Assembly: GCA_012295275.1 (NCBI GenBank)
Contig: CM022669.1
Coordinates: 6,600,989-6,664,988 of the forward strand
Direction: 5' to 3'
Length of the DNA: 64,000 bases
Origin: Chrysomallon squamiferum
Lineage: Eukaryota > Mollusca > Gastropoda > Neomphalida > Peltospiridae
In this document: positions 1-11,857 of the stretch, piece after piece
How positions within the stretch are numbered: position 1 is the first letter of the stretch
Layout of the letters: each line of letters begins with the position of its first letter
The notes under the pieces: model-generated
The model's database searches: none
What the model saw: only the letters and a program-made list of their open reading frames with translations
Told to the model about the DNA's origin: nothing
Program-made: the position numbers and the translations under genes

Positions 1-135
1 TGAATTTATTTGTCTCTTAAGAGTTTTCCATGACTTTCAAAGGGAAACTTTTTTTTGTTATTTTTCTCACATGACCATTAGTAATTATTAGTATTCTGTA
101 CATTAATTAGACAGTGTATATATTACTATACTCAC

Positions 136-197
<62 letters not shown>
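136..197. repeat. (TAA)n microsatellite
   Basis: About 20 tandem TAA units upstream of TERB2 exon 1. Further ATT/TAA tracts lie in its introns at about 522-630 and 1934-2036. Confidence 0.95.
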
Positions 198-201
<4 letters not shown>

Positions 202-359
202 CTTCAAACAAATATATATATATTTCAGATAACCTACACCTCCCTGAGATTAACCATTGACTGTAGTTGTATTAATGGTAATAGTTCTCAAGAACATTTT
301 ACAATATTTTTTTGTTTTAAAACTATATTTGTATATATTTTGTAATACAGGTAAAAGAA

Positions 360-514
360 ATGTTTCGAGGATTAACTGCTTGGTTCTCAGAAAGTGTATC
401 AGCCAAACGAAGACATCTTTGGAGTAAGGAACATAAAAACCCCCACTAAACCAATTATTATTATATAAACTGGGACACTTTTGTCAAAAATTCACAAAAA
501 CCCAAGTATTTATT

Positions 515-547
<33 letters not shown>

Positions 548-1942
548 GTTATTATTATTATCTTTTGTTATTATTATTATTATTTATTCATTTATATATT
601 TTATTATTATTATTATTCTTATTATTTTTTAACAGCTGGGGTATTGTTAGGTTATATTTGTCATTTTTCCACAAAATTTATGCACCAACTTTTAGTCTCA
701 TTTCAAATAAGAAAATTATTTAAATGCAAGTTATTTCTTATACATGTTTTGAGTTATTCATGCATCGTTTAATTACAGAACAACATGGTGGAAAAGAAGT
801 TCATTTTGATGATGCGCAGTTTGTATTTAGTGAAGACTGTCAAAGTGAGGACACAAAGAGGTATGAATTTATCTTTAACAATTCATTTTAAATTTTATAC
901 TTAGCTAGATATCAGTCACATTTCATGATGATTTCACAGAGGGAATATTCTGTTTCCTGTCCAAGGATTAGGTTGTCATGGAAACAGTGCGAGGTTTATT
1001 TCTAATACTATTTGTATTATTCTCAACAGCTGTAAGTAATCTTTATCAGGAAATCAGATCCTCAGACTGCTTGTTTTGAGATATTAGGTTGTATAAAAAA
1101 AATGCTGTATGATATCATTTTTATTTTTATTTATTTATTTACATTTAAACTTTTTTAATAATAAACTGGTGACTATATAAAAATAATTATAATGGTTATG
1201 GTATAATGATCGGTAAAATACATTCAATTTAGTTTTTGATGTAAATGAGAAATTCAGTCCACTTGGTTTTCACCTGTGTGATGTTTTAATATATATTTGT
1301 ATAAGTGATTGTGTGTGAGAGTGTGTATGTGTGTATGTGTGTGTATGTGTGTGTGTTTAGTTGTTTCTGTGTGTATGTGCAGATGTGTCTTTGTGTGAAT
1401 CAGACTGGTTTATTAATTTTCTTTTTTTTATTCACTGAAAAACAGTTTGCATTTCATTAATATTTAATATCGTTATTTCAGTCAGATTAGAAGAAAATTG
1501 TAACTCTTATTATTTTTAAAAATAATCTTTTGAGATTACAGAATGTTCATAATTTTTTTTATGTGGAGGCTCTTTGAATGATTTCATTTTTAATATTTTC
1601 AGAATCTATCAGAGTGAAGCATACATGAATGAACATCTTGCAATTTTTCATGCCAGCTATATCAACGAGTGTGTACAAAAAGGAGATTCAAGAATAGTTG
1701 TCCTTGGAAAATATTTCATGCCACCTTTGGAGGTTCAGAAAAGTAAAATCACAAAATGCAGAATGTTAATCTGGAATTTGCTTTTATAGAAATATGTACA
1801 CCTTCACATCTATATATGAATGTATATACTTTTTGAAAACAAACAAGCTCTGAAGTATATTTTTTAATTATTATTTAAGAAATAAGATTATTTGTCATTA
1901 ATTTCTCTGTTTTATGTATTTATTTATTTCATTATTATTATG

Positions 1943-1993
<51 letters not shown>

Positions 1994-3633
1994 GTTATTA
2001 TTACTATTGTTGTTGTCATTATTATTATTATTATTTAGCAGCCAACATGAACTGGGAGTGGATCAAGATATCTGATAGTGAAGGCACCAGTGATGAGGTG
2101 GGTAATTAACAAAGTATTTCATTTAATGCCTCATTTCATAATTACCTTCATTTACAAGTAAATCTAGACATTCTCTTTGCATCAGTAAATAAAACAGTTT
2201 TATGTCATTTATTATCAGAACTTTGTCATGTGCCTTCATTGTATTTGGCCCTAGAATTATGTTAGGAATAATCTCACTAGACTGTCAGATAGATAAATCT
2301 TGACTAATATGGAAAAAAAGGCTGAGATATTAATATCAGAAACTTCAAGTGTCGAGCCCATTGGATTTAATTTTTATTTATCAAATTGTGAATATAGCAT
2401 CTTTTAAAAAACTGTCTCAATTTCAGTAGGCTCTTACTGTTACTATTATTTAAAATATAAAACTTTGCATTTGTAACAGACTTTGCATAGGAATCTGTAA
2501 ATGAGTGTATACATGTGTGCATATGTGTAGAACTAAATGCTTAGTATAACAAATATATATTTGTGAAGAGTTTTCTTTTTTCTTTTTTTACAAAGCATTT
2601 CTTTACTGGATTTTTATTTATTTATTTATTTATTTTCAAAGAATGAAGATGAACAATCAGTTTCAACAGCAAGGTCAAAAGTCAACAACACAGTAAACAT
2701 AGCTGTTCAGAGAAATGCAAATATTACTAAAAACAAATCTCCAACTCACACTGTAACCATGGTAACACAAAGCAACAATATCAGTACAAGTTGGAGACCA
2801 GCCAATCATGGCAGAGTCACTAGAAAGAGAGGTGTTGTCAGTGAGAATACCATGGTAACTGACAATGTCACAGTGAAGATACCTGTCAATCGTTGTGATG
2901 CCAGTGAAACTGGTGGCATGACAGCAAAAAAGCCTACCAATCACTGCAATACCACAGCAACTGATGATGTCACAGTGAAGAGACCTATCAATCGTTGTGT
3001 TGCCATGGTAACTGCTGACACAGCAGTGAAAAGAATGGATGAAAATGCTCTGCATAATGATGACATGACAAAGAAAAATAACGATGGGGAAGAAACCATA
3101 GTGATAAGTGATGAGGAAAATGCTAATGAAGGTAAGACTACTTTTCTAACAAGAGATGTGAATTTGGTTCTGATTAATTTTAAAATTGGGAAAATGTTAA
3201 AAGTTTATGTTTGTTAATGATAAAGCATGACAATAATAAAACTAGAATGTGAGAATACAGTAATCTTCATTTTGTTTCTGCGTCTGAAACCATTAACTAG
3301 CTTCAGTAATAAAATTTATTCTGTCAAGATTTAAAAAAAAGTTAATTTGAGATAAAGAGGATAATTAACTTGATCAGTGCAAAGAGTGTAACTGATCACA
3401 AAAAAATTTACATACTTCCATTCATACATCGATTAAGGAATGGTCCCCACCACTTGAAAAATAAGTCCCAACAGTTATTTAGATGAGTTTCTTAAAACAT
3501 GTTTTAATATAACTTAATATAATATTTTTGTACAGACACTGTCCATATTGACACATTGCCAAAGATTGCTGGTGTTATAGAAGATTTGATCCCTGGTCAA
3601 CAAGGAGTTGCTCTTTACCTAAAAACATCTTGA
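360..3633 (+). CDS. TERB2: TERB2: telomere repeat-binding bouquet formation protein 2 (six exons)
   Basis: Exons 360-423, 779-860, 1603-1742, 2039-2097, 2642-3131 and 3536-3633 join in frame through GT-AG sites to a 310-residue protein. The start is MFRGLTAWFSES, the first ATG of exon 1. The N-terminal block (exons 1-3: MFxG, AWF, RIYQSEAY, IFHASYI, LGKYFMPPLEVQK) and the C-terminal block (exon 6: HIDTLPKIAGVIEDLIPG) match the two conserved parts of TERB2. In vertebrates the N-terminal part binds TERB1 and the C-terminal part binds MAJIN, tethering meiotic telomeres to the inner nuclear membrane. The middle (exon 5, 163 codons) is low in conserved structure and carries imperfect repeats around VTVKxPxNRC. 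It ends with ETIVISDEE, a hydrophobic-then-acidic SUMO-interaction-like motif. The mammalian protein is about 220 aa, so the linker is expanded here. Exon 4 begins at a CAG/CAG-type tandem acceptor (2038 or 2041), so one residue may vary. Family call is firm; function is by homology. Confidence 0.92.
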
Positions 3634-5397
3634 TCACTGCTGATGTGACAAGAATTCTTTCAAAGACAGCTTGTTATCAGCAGAGATTTCACAAATCTTG
3701 AACTGGAAAAACTGGATTTCCACTAATCACAGACTACTACTTCTTAAAACAACCAAATATTTTTACTAATTATGGATTGCATTATGGTGACGAAAAATAA
3801 TTTGCACAAATTTGGATTGTGAAAAAGAGGACGGATTTTTCACTAGTCATAGACTCAGTCGCCAATAAGCAGATACAACATGCAATAAAAATGGATTCCT
3901 GCTAATACTGAACTGTTGTATAGAAGATAGTTTTTGACTGAAATAAGTGTGGATTTTCAGAAATCACTGATGTATGTTTTAAAGATTTCCACTAATTATG
4001 GCTTGCAACAATTACTGAGAACTTTCTGCCATAGCAAATAAGTCATTTTTGGATACGAATTGCTTCATGTAAGAAATAATGGCTTAGTTTTTGTTACTGT
4101 ATCTTTTTGTATTTGTGTGTATGTTATTTTTTTAAGCAAAACTTCTTCTTGTTGCTTTACTGTTATGTAGTCGTGTTTAATATTTTATTTAGATTTAAAA
4201 TAGGCATTAATTCCTGGAAAAACATCCTGATTCTTAAAATTAAAAAGTCATATGTTTTTTATTTTCTGTTGTTTTTCTGGGTTTTTTCAGTTAAAATGTT
4301 ATTTAACTAAACCTGACTATATTTTGAATGTAAATGGTTGCTGAAAGTTATAATACTTTCGTTTTTCCTTTTTTAAAATAGGCATTATGTATATGTATAT
4401 ATATATATATGTATGTTACAAAGAAAATTCATCATTCCTGAAATAAAACATCTTGATTTTTGAAAGTGAAAAAGTCATGTTTTTTTTTTTTGCTTGTTGG
4501 TTTTTCAATTAAACTGTTATTTAACTGTATCTCACTATATTTTGTATGTAAATAGTTACTGAAAGTCATATCAATGATATAATATGGGAGAGGAAACCTT
4601 ATTTGTTCCACATTGACTACTCATCCATATTAGTAACAAGATATCTTTTGCATCAGCTATTAAAAGAACAGAAAATGCTCTTCTGACTGTTTGATTTTTT
4701 TCACTTTTGCAATGGCAGCATTGGATGTGTTAAAAGTTGTAATTCGTCTGAAAATTCTAAAATTACTTGTTAAAAATGCTGAGGTCTCATTACATTATAT
4801 GATAAATTATACAAAATATCATTCTCCTTCTCCCTCTCTCTGTCTCTCTTTTATCCTCTTTTTCTCTCATACATTTACATGTTTAACTACAATCATCGTA
4901 AGAAAATAAATAAACCCTAAGAGAGCCAAACAAACATATTTAACAAGATAATATAAATAAATAAATAATAAAATAAAAAAATAAAAACTACAGTTTACCT
5001 GATGGCTTGGACAGCACGTTCTACTAAACAAAATCATTGGCTTATACCAACATCAGCGCATCAATTAGAGCAGTATATTCATCCTGAAAAAACAACAACA
5101 AAAAAACAAAACAACAACAAAAAACAAAATATATATATATAATAAATAAATATATGAAATAATAATAAAAATAATAAACCGTTATAAATAAATAACTTAT
5201 ACTTCTGTTATTATTAAAATTCAAATTTAACTGGTATCAGTTACTGGATTATTCAGACAGAGTGGGCTGCAGGATATTTTCAAAATACTTTGTTATTAAT
5301 AAATAATGTTGGGTTATATCCATTGAACACATGACTAAACAGGTCAAAAATTGGAGCTAATTTCAAAATGCGCAAGAAGTACAATGTGAACATCATG
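3634..5397. other. TERB2 3' UTR and intergenic DNA
   Basis: The sequence is AT-rich. Candidate AATAAA signals lie near 3885, 4441 and 4903, but none can be chosen. No coding exon is recognised. A short ATT/TTTA-rich stretch lies at 4950-5170. Confidence 0.6.
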
Positions 5398-5635
5398 CAG
5401 TGGCGTGCAGAGCTCTGGTGATGCTCCAAAGACTCAAGTGTAAGGCCTAGTACTGAAAAATATTAATGAGAAAGAAAGATGTTTGAATATGTAAACACAG
5501 ATGAAACATAAAATAAACACTTTATTCCATTTAAATATAAATACAGATTTATTAAGTTCTATTATCTGATTAGATGCCCGTACCCATTTTGATGCCCGGG
5601 GCCACTGCCCCTTCGTCTAACTCTGCACGCCACTG
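5398..5635. mobile_element. Short hAT-like MITE with 15-bp terminal inverted repeats
   Basis: The left end CAGTGGCGTGCAGAG (5398-5412) is the exact reverse complement of the right end CTCTGCACGCCACTG (5621-5635). CAGTGGCG-type ends are common in hAT elements. There is no coding capacity, so it is a 238-bp non-autonomous element. The flanking 8-mers acatcatg and acagccag are only partly alike, so the target-site duplication is decayed or absent. Confidence 0.75.
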
Positions 5636-5782
5636 ACAGCCAGAACAGATTCGTATTGCTGTGGATAAAAAAGGAAATAAATTAATTTAAATGTTTTCAA
5701 CGTTCCAGTTCAGAGAATCTGGGTAAAATATGCATATCTAACATGGCAAGATGGTGCTACTGCCTGGTGTGTTCGTTAAGGA

Positions 5783-5853
5783 AAGCAGGATGACAATTTT
5801 TTCAAAATCGTGATCAACGAAGCCTTAACGTGAGGCTAACATTCCAGCAATAA
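5783..5853 (-). pseudogene. Decayed Hog-domain last-exon fragment
   Basis: Read on the minus strand, the stretch aligns with the final Hint exon of the copy at 9143-9376. The GxLAS-R-stop-GFVDHDFE reading keeps the VDHDFE signature. It has an in-frame stop where the family has the Ser-Cys-Tyr motif, and no adjoining intact exon. Confidence 0.55.
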
Positions 5854-6303
5854 GAAAAGCTCCCGATAATAATATCTTCTAATAGTACAGCAACTCAAAA
5901 CAGCGTACTGCAGAATACAGAGTGATGGACTACACAGACAAATAGTGTTTTATATTTAAAAATCCGATATAAAGATTAAAAACCCGATACTCACGAGAAT
6001 CATGCAAACTAGCTATTCCTTTTAGGGACAACGCTGATGTCCAGAGGTACTGATACAGACTATAACACGAATACAATAGACTGACCAAAGTTAATCCCAT
6101 ACCACCCAAATCACACCTAGCCAAAACCCAGTGTTGTTGTAGTAGATTGATTTGTTTAGGTTTTTGGCTAGTTGGGAGGACACCGGTTTCAGTAGTGCCA
6201 GTAATAGGAATAGTAGGGAAAGTGGTACTACTACTAGTAGAGGTATGTATGAAACCACATCTTCACTAGGTGGTCTCAAAATTACCAGATACAAGATACA
6301 AAC

Positions 6304-6474
6304 ATGGCTTGCATATTAGCAGTGTATTGTTCTTAGACTCAAAGATCAGATGATCGTCTGTCATGGTGATCCGGTTTCCATTTTCTGTTGTTAACGTTCG
6401 GTAAGTGGCATTCACGTGTGGCTTTCGTTTTATAGATGTTTTTACTTCTGAAGGTATACTCTTACCATTTTCAA
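6304..6474 (-). pseudogene. Hog-domain middle exon (TxxH-bearing), relic copy
   Basis: This is a close copy of exon 2 of the Hog gene at 10243-10414. It has the same CAG acceptor and the core SEVKTSIKRKPHVNATYR, then an ITMTDDHLIF block. The TxxH motif of Hint autoprocessing domains is kept (T-D-D-H). It is one base shorter near its 3' end than the sister exon, and the base before the GT donor has changed. The partner exons for the Cys nucleophile are not recognisable nearby, so it is probably an exon stranded by duplication. Confidence 0.65.
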
Positions 6475-7619
6475 CTGGAAGAAGAAGAAGAAAAAACAAC
6501 CTACAGAAGAAAAAGCAACAAATAATGTGTTTGTATTTCTGTAACATTCAAAGATCCTTGAGGTATTCAGTCACGTTGAAAAGTTCATTTACAGACATAG
6601 TTATATTGAAAACATTTTGGTTCTAATATTTTTTATGTTATTTTATCCAAGCTCTGTGAACAGCAATGTATGATGCTACTTCGGCAACTTCTGTGATTAT
6701 TAACTGACGCTTACTGATTTCAAGAAGTCAGTTTAGAAATTAGGTTGTAGATGTACTCTGATTTAATTCTTAAACATTAACTGAACAGAGGATAGATTCC
6801 ATTCATTAAAACGCATTTTCATAGACACCAAGGTTCCAGTGCTTAAAGAAAGACGAAATTATTTATCTGGTCATTTCTGACCTACGCGACCTATCATCTT
6901 CTAAGTTACTCTAAATAGTTGCTTATTTCAGTATTGCTTACGAAATATTAAAACACCAAACTGATACAAACAAAGAAGACCTTCATCAACTATGATTACC
7001 ATTAGGAATCAGTATTATTCGGGGCAATAATTTAATTGTGACAGAATGTGTGAAAATCAAACATTAATGAAAATATATTAGCTGTTAAATCTAGTAATTT
7101 CACAAAGAGAAAAGTGTTGAGGGAGGGAAAACAAAAGATCGTGTTTACTCCTGCGAAATGCAAGAGAGTGTTGAGCAGATCGAAGGGTAAGGATCCTGTT
7201 AGTTTTTTTAGTTTTTTTATACCGCTTTTTGATGTTCCAAGAGATGTGTTATTCTTTCATAACTGATTGACAGACTGACTAAAAAAAAAAATATATATAT
7301 TTATATATATATATATAATAACGTGCTAATCAGAGGAAGCTTATATAAAGTGTTCCTGCGACACGAAAGCCCTGTAAGTAAACCAGGAGAGGCTTCTGAA
7401 AGAGAAGAGTGTTGAGGAAGAGAAAAGAAGGGATCCTCGTTACATCTGCGAGACGCAAGAGAGTGTCTTTCACTTTTTTCTGTTTCCATCATCAAATTCG
7501 TGCTGAGCTGGTGGTGTTTTGATCACTGCTCCTGTTGCAGGCTCTCTTAAGATGTTCATCTTTATGTTGTACGGTTCGAATCATCAATTTATGTTATATT
7601 ACTTGATTCCATTAATCAG

Positions 7620-7657
<38 letters not shown>

Positions 7658-8219
7658 CATTGTGCGAGACCATATTTTGTAAGTTTCGTTGAAATATGCA
7701 TTTTGAAGTGTTGTAATTAAAACAAGAAATTGTGCTGATTCTTCTAATCGGGAATCCAAATATACAGTTGTAGACCATTCGGGGCAAGAACGATATGTAT
7801 ATAAATCAAGAAAATATTCAAAATTTTGTCAGCTCAGATAAGTGTAATTTCGAATAATGGAATGTTGAGAGACTTGTGGAAAGTACAGATTATTCTTCAA
7901 TCGGCGATTCACAAATCAAATGAAACCGGCTTTGAAACACAATACAGATTTGGCGGTTTTTCCATGGTCAGCAGAAACAGACCTGCCTAACAAGTATATA
8001 AAAATGTCTGTGATATTCTATCTTCAGGTAAAACTTCAAAATGTTAAATCAAACGTTGCCATCTTAAACTTACACTAGACGATAAAACTAATTTTGAGAT
8101 GTGGTGAAGCCCAACATCGTACCGCAGCAGTACAATATAACTGATTAGACAAACATTCAGTTCAATAAAACCGTCTAGCGAGTATATTAGTAGATTCGTT
8201 GATCAAATGGTTCTCTGGC
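6475..8219. repeat. Duplicated non-coding DNA of the Hog region
   Basis: 6540-7100 is alignable by eye with 12220-12720 (shared landmark ATGATGCTACTTCGGCAACT), so this is part of a local segmental duplication. A 70-bp motif recurs at about 7100-7165 and 7390-7465 (AGAGTGTTGAGG, GCAAGAGAGTGT). A (TA)17 tract occupies 7622-7655. No convincing coding exon is seen. Confidence 0.55.
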
Positions 8220-8221
8220 AT

Positions 8222-8336
8222 GGTAATGTGATTGCCAAATGGCGTTGTTTACGTTGGATAAGTAGCTTTTTTGTGTGGCTTTCGTTTCATTAAAGGTTAA
8301 AGTTATGAAAATATTCGGTTACCATTTTCGACTCAA
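8222..8336 (-). pseudogene. Strongly decayed Hog middle-exon fragment
   Basis: On the minus strand it keeps CGAAAATGGTAA and ACGAAAGCCACAC, landmarks of the Hog middle exon. It has lost the reading frame, with an early TAA and indels. It is a third copy of the exon seen at 6304 and 10243. Confidence 0.5.
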
Positions 8337-9142
8337 AAAAAGGAAGAAAACAAACTATTTTGTTTGAATTTTTTAAACATAGAAAAAAACATCAGATGTT
8401 AAAACATTATTAAAAGAGCAATTTACAAAGTGTTTATAAGAAAAGAAACAAAAAATAAAATAAAATAAAATAAAATAAAAATTCAGTGCATAAAAATGGA
8501 AAGAACAGGGCCTAGCATAAATGTATGGAGACGAACATTATATTTTTGTATTTATTTATCAAGTTTCTTCTTCTTCTTTTTTTCTCTTTCATTTCTGTTA
8601 TTATAATTATAATTATAATTATTATAATAATTATTATTATTATTATTATTATTATTATCGGTAGTAGCAGTGGTAAAAGTAGTAGTAGTTGTAGTAGCGT
8701 TTTTTAAACTCATCATCAGAAAATTAAAATAATGATATTTTAACTCATTCTTACTGTAGGTCAATTCAAATTCATAAATATTTAGGACAATAACAACTAT
8801 TTCATACTGTATTAAATCATATTAGCAAAAAAAAAAATATGTGTGTGTTGTGTGTGTCTGTTGTGTGTGTGTGTGTGTGTCTGTTGTGTGTGCGTGTTTG
8901 TGTTTACGCCAATTTGGAAAATTTCCTATCCAGTGTCCTGTTAGGTAATTTAATAAAAGCACTTGCAATATGGTTACCTGTCACTTAAATAGCGTAATCA
9001 AAAACAAACTCAGTTATAGATCAGCGCATATATTTGTCATACGTTTCAGCATGGAACACAAGAATAAATATAATTTAAAAAAAAAATAAAAAGTAAAGAA
9101 AAAAAGGATTAATAATAAACTTAAAACGAAAGAACACGTTCA
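8337..9142. other. Non-coding DNA downstream of the Hog gene
   Basis: It contains ATT and TG-rich simple repeats (8605-8660, 8841-8900). The segment about 8930-9000 (minus strand) is repeated in inverted orientation at about 28750-28810 and 44850-44890, beside the transplanted Hog exon copies. Confidence 0.5.
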
Positions 9143-11160
9143 TTAGCATCCTGTCATTCTGTCGACATTTCCAGGAATCAGCAAGGTACCGAAATATCTC
9201 ATGCCTTCTATTATTGGACTAGATCCGTCTTCTTGCCATGGTTTCAGTAGCCACGGAAACCAGCGGAATGGAGCTAAGATCAAATGTTCAAAGTCGTGAT
9301 CAACAAAATCATAACATGAAGGTAAAAATTCCATCGACAACAAGTGTTCCTGTCTCTGTGACTGGTACGTACAAACCTGTAAGCAAATATACATATAACA
9401 ACAACTTCAAATAGCACAGAAACGCAAGACAACAAGGGCGAAAAGATAACAGCATATTGCAGCATACTCAGTGAGGTGCGTCCAAGATACAACATAGGAC
9501 GCACGACACTTTGTATACTGCAATATACTGACGTAATGTACAATCTAGAGAAATGGAAATACAGATAGCAACCAGATAGAGACATCCTGCTCGTTGATAA
9601 TAAGGCATATCATACAGCTGGAATTACAATGGTCGGAGAAGTTTCAATAGTAATGTTAACGATAGTACTTGCAGTGGTAGTAATAGTAATAGCACTAGTA
9701 GTTTAAGCAGTAATGACTGTATAGTAGCATAAGACGCATTTCTAGACGGACCTTCTTTCTGAGAGAAAGATATTTCAACGACTCGCTCTCCATAAAGATC
9801 GTTTGTAGACGATTTTGTTGTAAAAATATAATCACCGCGTTCCACAACCATCGCAAATCTGAAAGGTGAATAAATCGTATGACTTTGGAGAAAATGATAA
9901 AATACCCCAAAATACTCACAAAATATGATTTAAATATCGATAAATGTATTTATTTTTCATTTTGTGATTCTATAAACTTATCTATGATTACTTCCTACTT
10001 TTTTAATGTTTTGCAAACTATCTATAACAATTATCTTACAGAAACTAAGTTTTTTAAATATTGATGATGTTTTTCAAGCGTGTATGGTGCACAAATACTT
10101 ACATTTTGATTTTAACCAAATCACAGACGCATGTAAACAAATTCATATACAGTTTCTATACATCCGTCTCCTTAACAATAATTAACATATTTAATTTCTT
10201 CCCACGAAACCTGCACATAGTTACCAGAGACCAGATACAAACCTGGCTTGCATATCAGTAGATCTGTTGTTCTTAGACACAAATATCAGATGTTCGCCTG
10301 TCATGGTGATGCTGTTTCCATTTTCTATTGTTAACGTTCGGTAAGTGGCATTCACGTGTGGTTTTCGTTTTATAAAAGTTTTTACTTCTGAAAATATTCT
10401 CTTACTATTTTCCACTGGAAAAAACAAGAAATGGAAACAAAACAAAACAAAACCAAAAAAATCAATAAAATAAAATAAGGAAAGAAATAAAGAAAAAGAA
10501 AGAAAAATAATTAAAAAAAACAAGACAGAAAAAAAAAACGCAGAAAAAAATCAAACAACTAATGTGTTTTTATTTCTGTAATATTCGAAAATCCTTGATG
10601 TATTCAATCACGTTGAAAAGTACTTATTTTGACGGCTAATATCGGTCATTTATAGAGATGTATGTATTGAAGAAACTGAAATTGGTCTTCTTTCTCTGGA
10701 CTTTTGAAGAAATATATGCGTTTTATTGAATTACCCAAAATAAATATGAATTATATAACTTTCACCGACGTACAAAACCATTCCAGTTATAGTTAAGTAA
10801 GAAATATACCTTAACTTTTTCATACTAATTATAACTTTTCACTAATTCTTGGAATACATAATTACTTTTTAGATCTGGTGACCACAAATATATACAGACG
10901 TCTATCTATGTGATATATTTTTGCACTTTGTGCTATGTAAAAATCATTAAAATGTATTAACCTGTCAGAACCTTATGGCCTGGATTAAGATATTTCATTT
11001 TCACGAGGGATCCGTCTTGAAGTTCAACCTCACTGTCAGCATGGAAACACTTACAGTTATCACAGCATTTATTAGGTCCCCAGTTGTCAGAACATCCACA
11101 TTTACATTCATCTTTGGGATTTGTTCTCGCACCAGAAATAGAATAACAACGACAGAAATT
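9143..11160 (-). pseudogene. Hog (Hedgehog-type Hint autoprocessing) gene, best-preserved copy, frameshifted in last exon
   Basis: Four exons are visible: 10962-11160, 10243-10414, 9752-9858 and 9143-9376. They join in phase (1, 2, 1) through GT-AG sites. Exon 1 encodes a cysteine-rich stretch, then CKCFHADSEVELQDG, the Hint start: the nucleophile Cys followed by Phe, as in Hedgehog. Exon 2 has ITMTGEHLIF with the catalytic TxxH. Exon 3 has the ERGDYIFTT strand. Exon 4 has LYVPVTETGTLVVDGIF. An extra T in the run at about 9320 shifts the frame and gives a stop at 9309-9311. The alternative frame continues with SCYDFVDHDFEHL to a stop at 9143. The Asp that Hedgehog uses for sterol transfer is replaced (FIKRKP), so cholesterol addition is not expected. 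No signal-peptide exon was found upstream. It could be a recent pseudogene, or a sequencing error in a T run. Confidence 0.78.
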
Positions 11161-11766
11161 CTTTGAAAGAAAACATATTCCAATTAAGGATTGAAAATGT
11201 TTTCATTATGCATGTATGATGTTTTGTGAAGACATTCTTTTTCACCTTGTAATGAGAAAACTTCTATAATATTGTTTTCGTTTAACGAATTTAGTGTACT
11301 ACAGTAATGAAATTTGAGACATGGAAAGAGGTACAAAAAGAGAGACAGAGAAAATCAGAGAGTGGGAGAGAGGGAAAAGAGAAAGGAGGCCTGGAATAGT
11401 TGTGAATAGAACAGAGAGACAGAGAGCAGAGGGTTGGGAAAGGAGTGAACAAAATATTATGTTGTTATTTTAGATTCAAGAGAGATACTGAATTTAGAAA
11501 CTTTATGCAACAGGGAATGTTTAATTAAAAGGTGTTAAAAATGACCAATATTTTTTAATATATACATACTTCACCTAGCTGATAGGCGCCAATAGCTGGA
11601 AATATGATTTAAATAATTAATTTAGGTTGCTTTAAATAGGAAAGCATGAATCACTTATATATGATAAATCTGTTTTTCTTGATTTTATGATGTAAAATAA
11701 TGAAATACAGGCAGTCATAGACAGAATAAAGAAGACATACAGAGGAAAGTAATATCAGTAGCCCGG

Positions 11767-11774
<8 letters not shown>

Positions 11775-11854
<80 letters not shown>
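11775..11854. repeat. (AG)40 microsatellite
   Basis: A perfect dinucleotide run of about 80 bp. Confidence 0.97.

Positions 11855-11857
<3 letters not shown>

Noticed and set aside
2675-3055. Minus-strand 126-residue open frame opposite TERB2 exon 5
   Set aside because: It is the antisense shadow of the repetitive linker exon; the plus strand has a complete splice-consistent gene.
7301-7495. Minus-strand open frame of 64 residues with SRRCNEDPFFSLPQHS
   Set aside because: It overlaps a 70-bp repeated motif present twice within 300 bp, has no splice or start context and no recognisable family.
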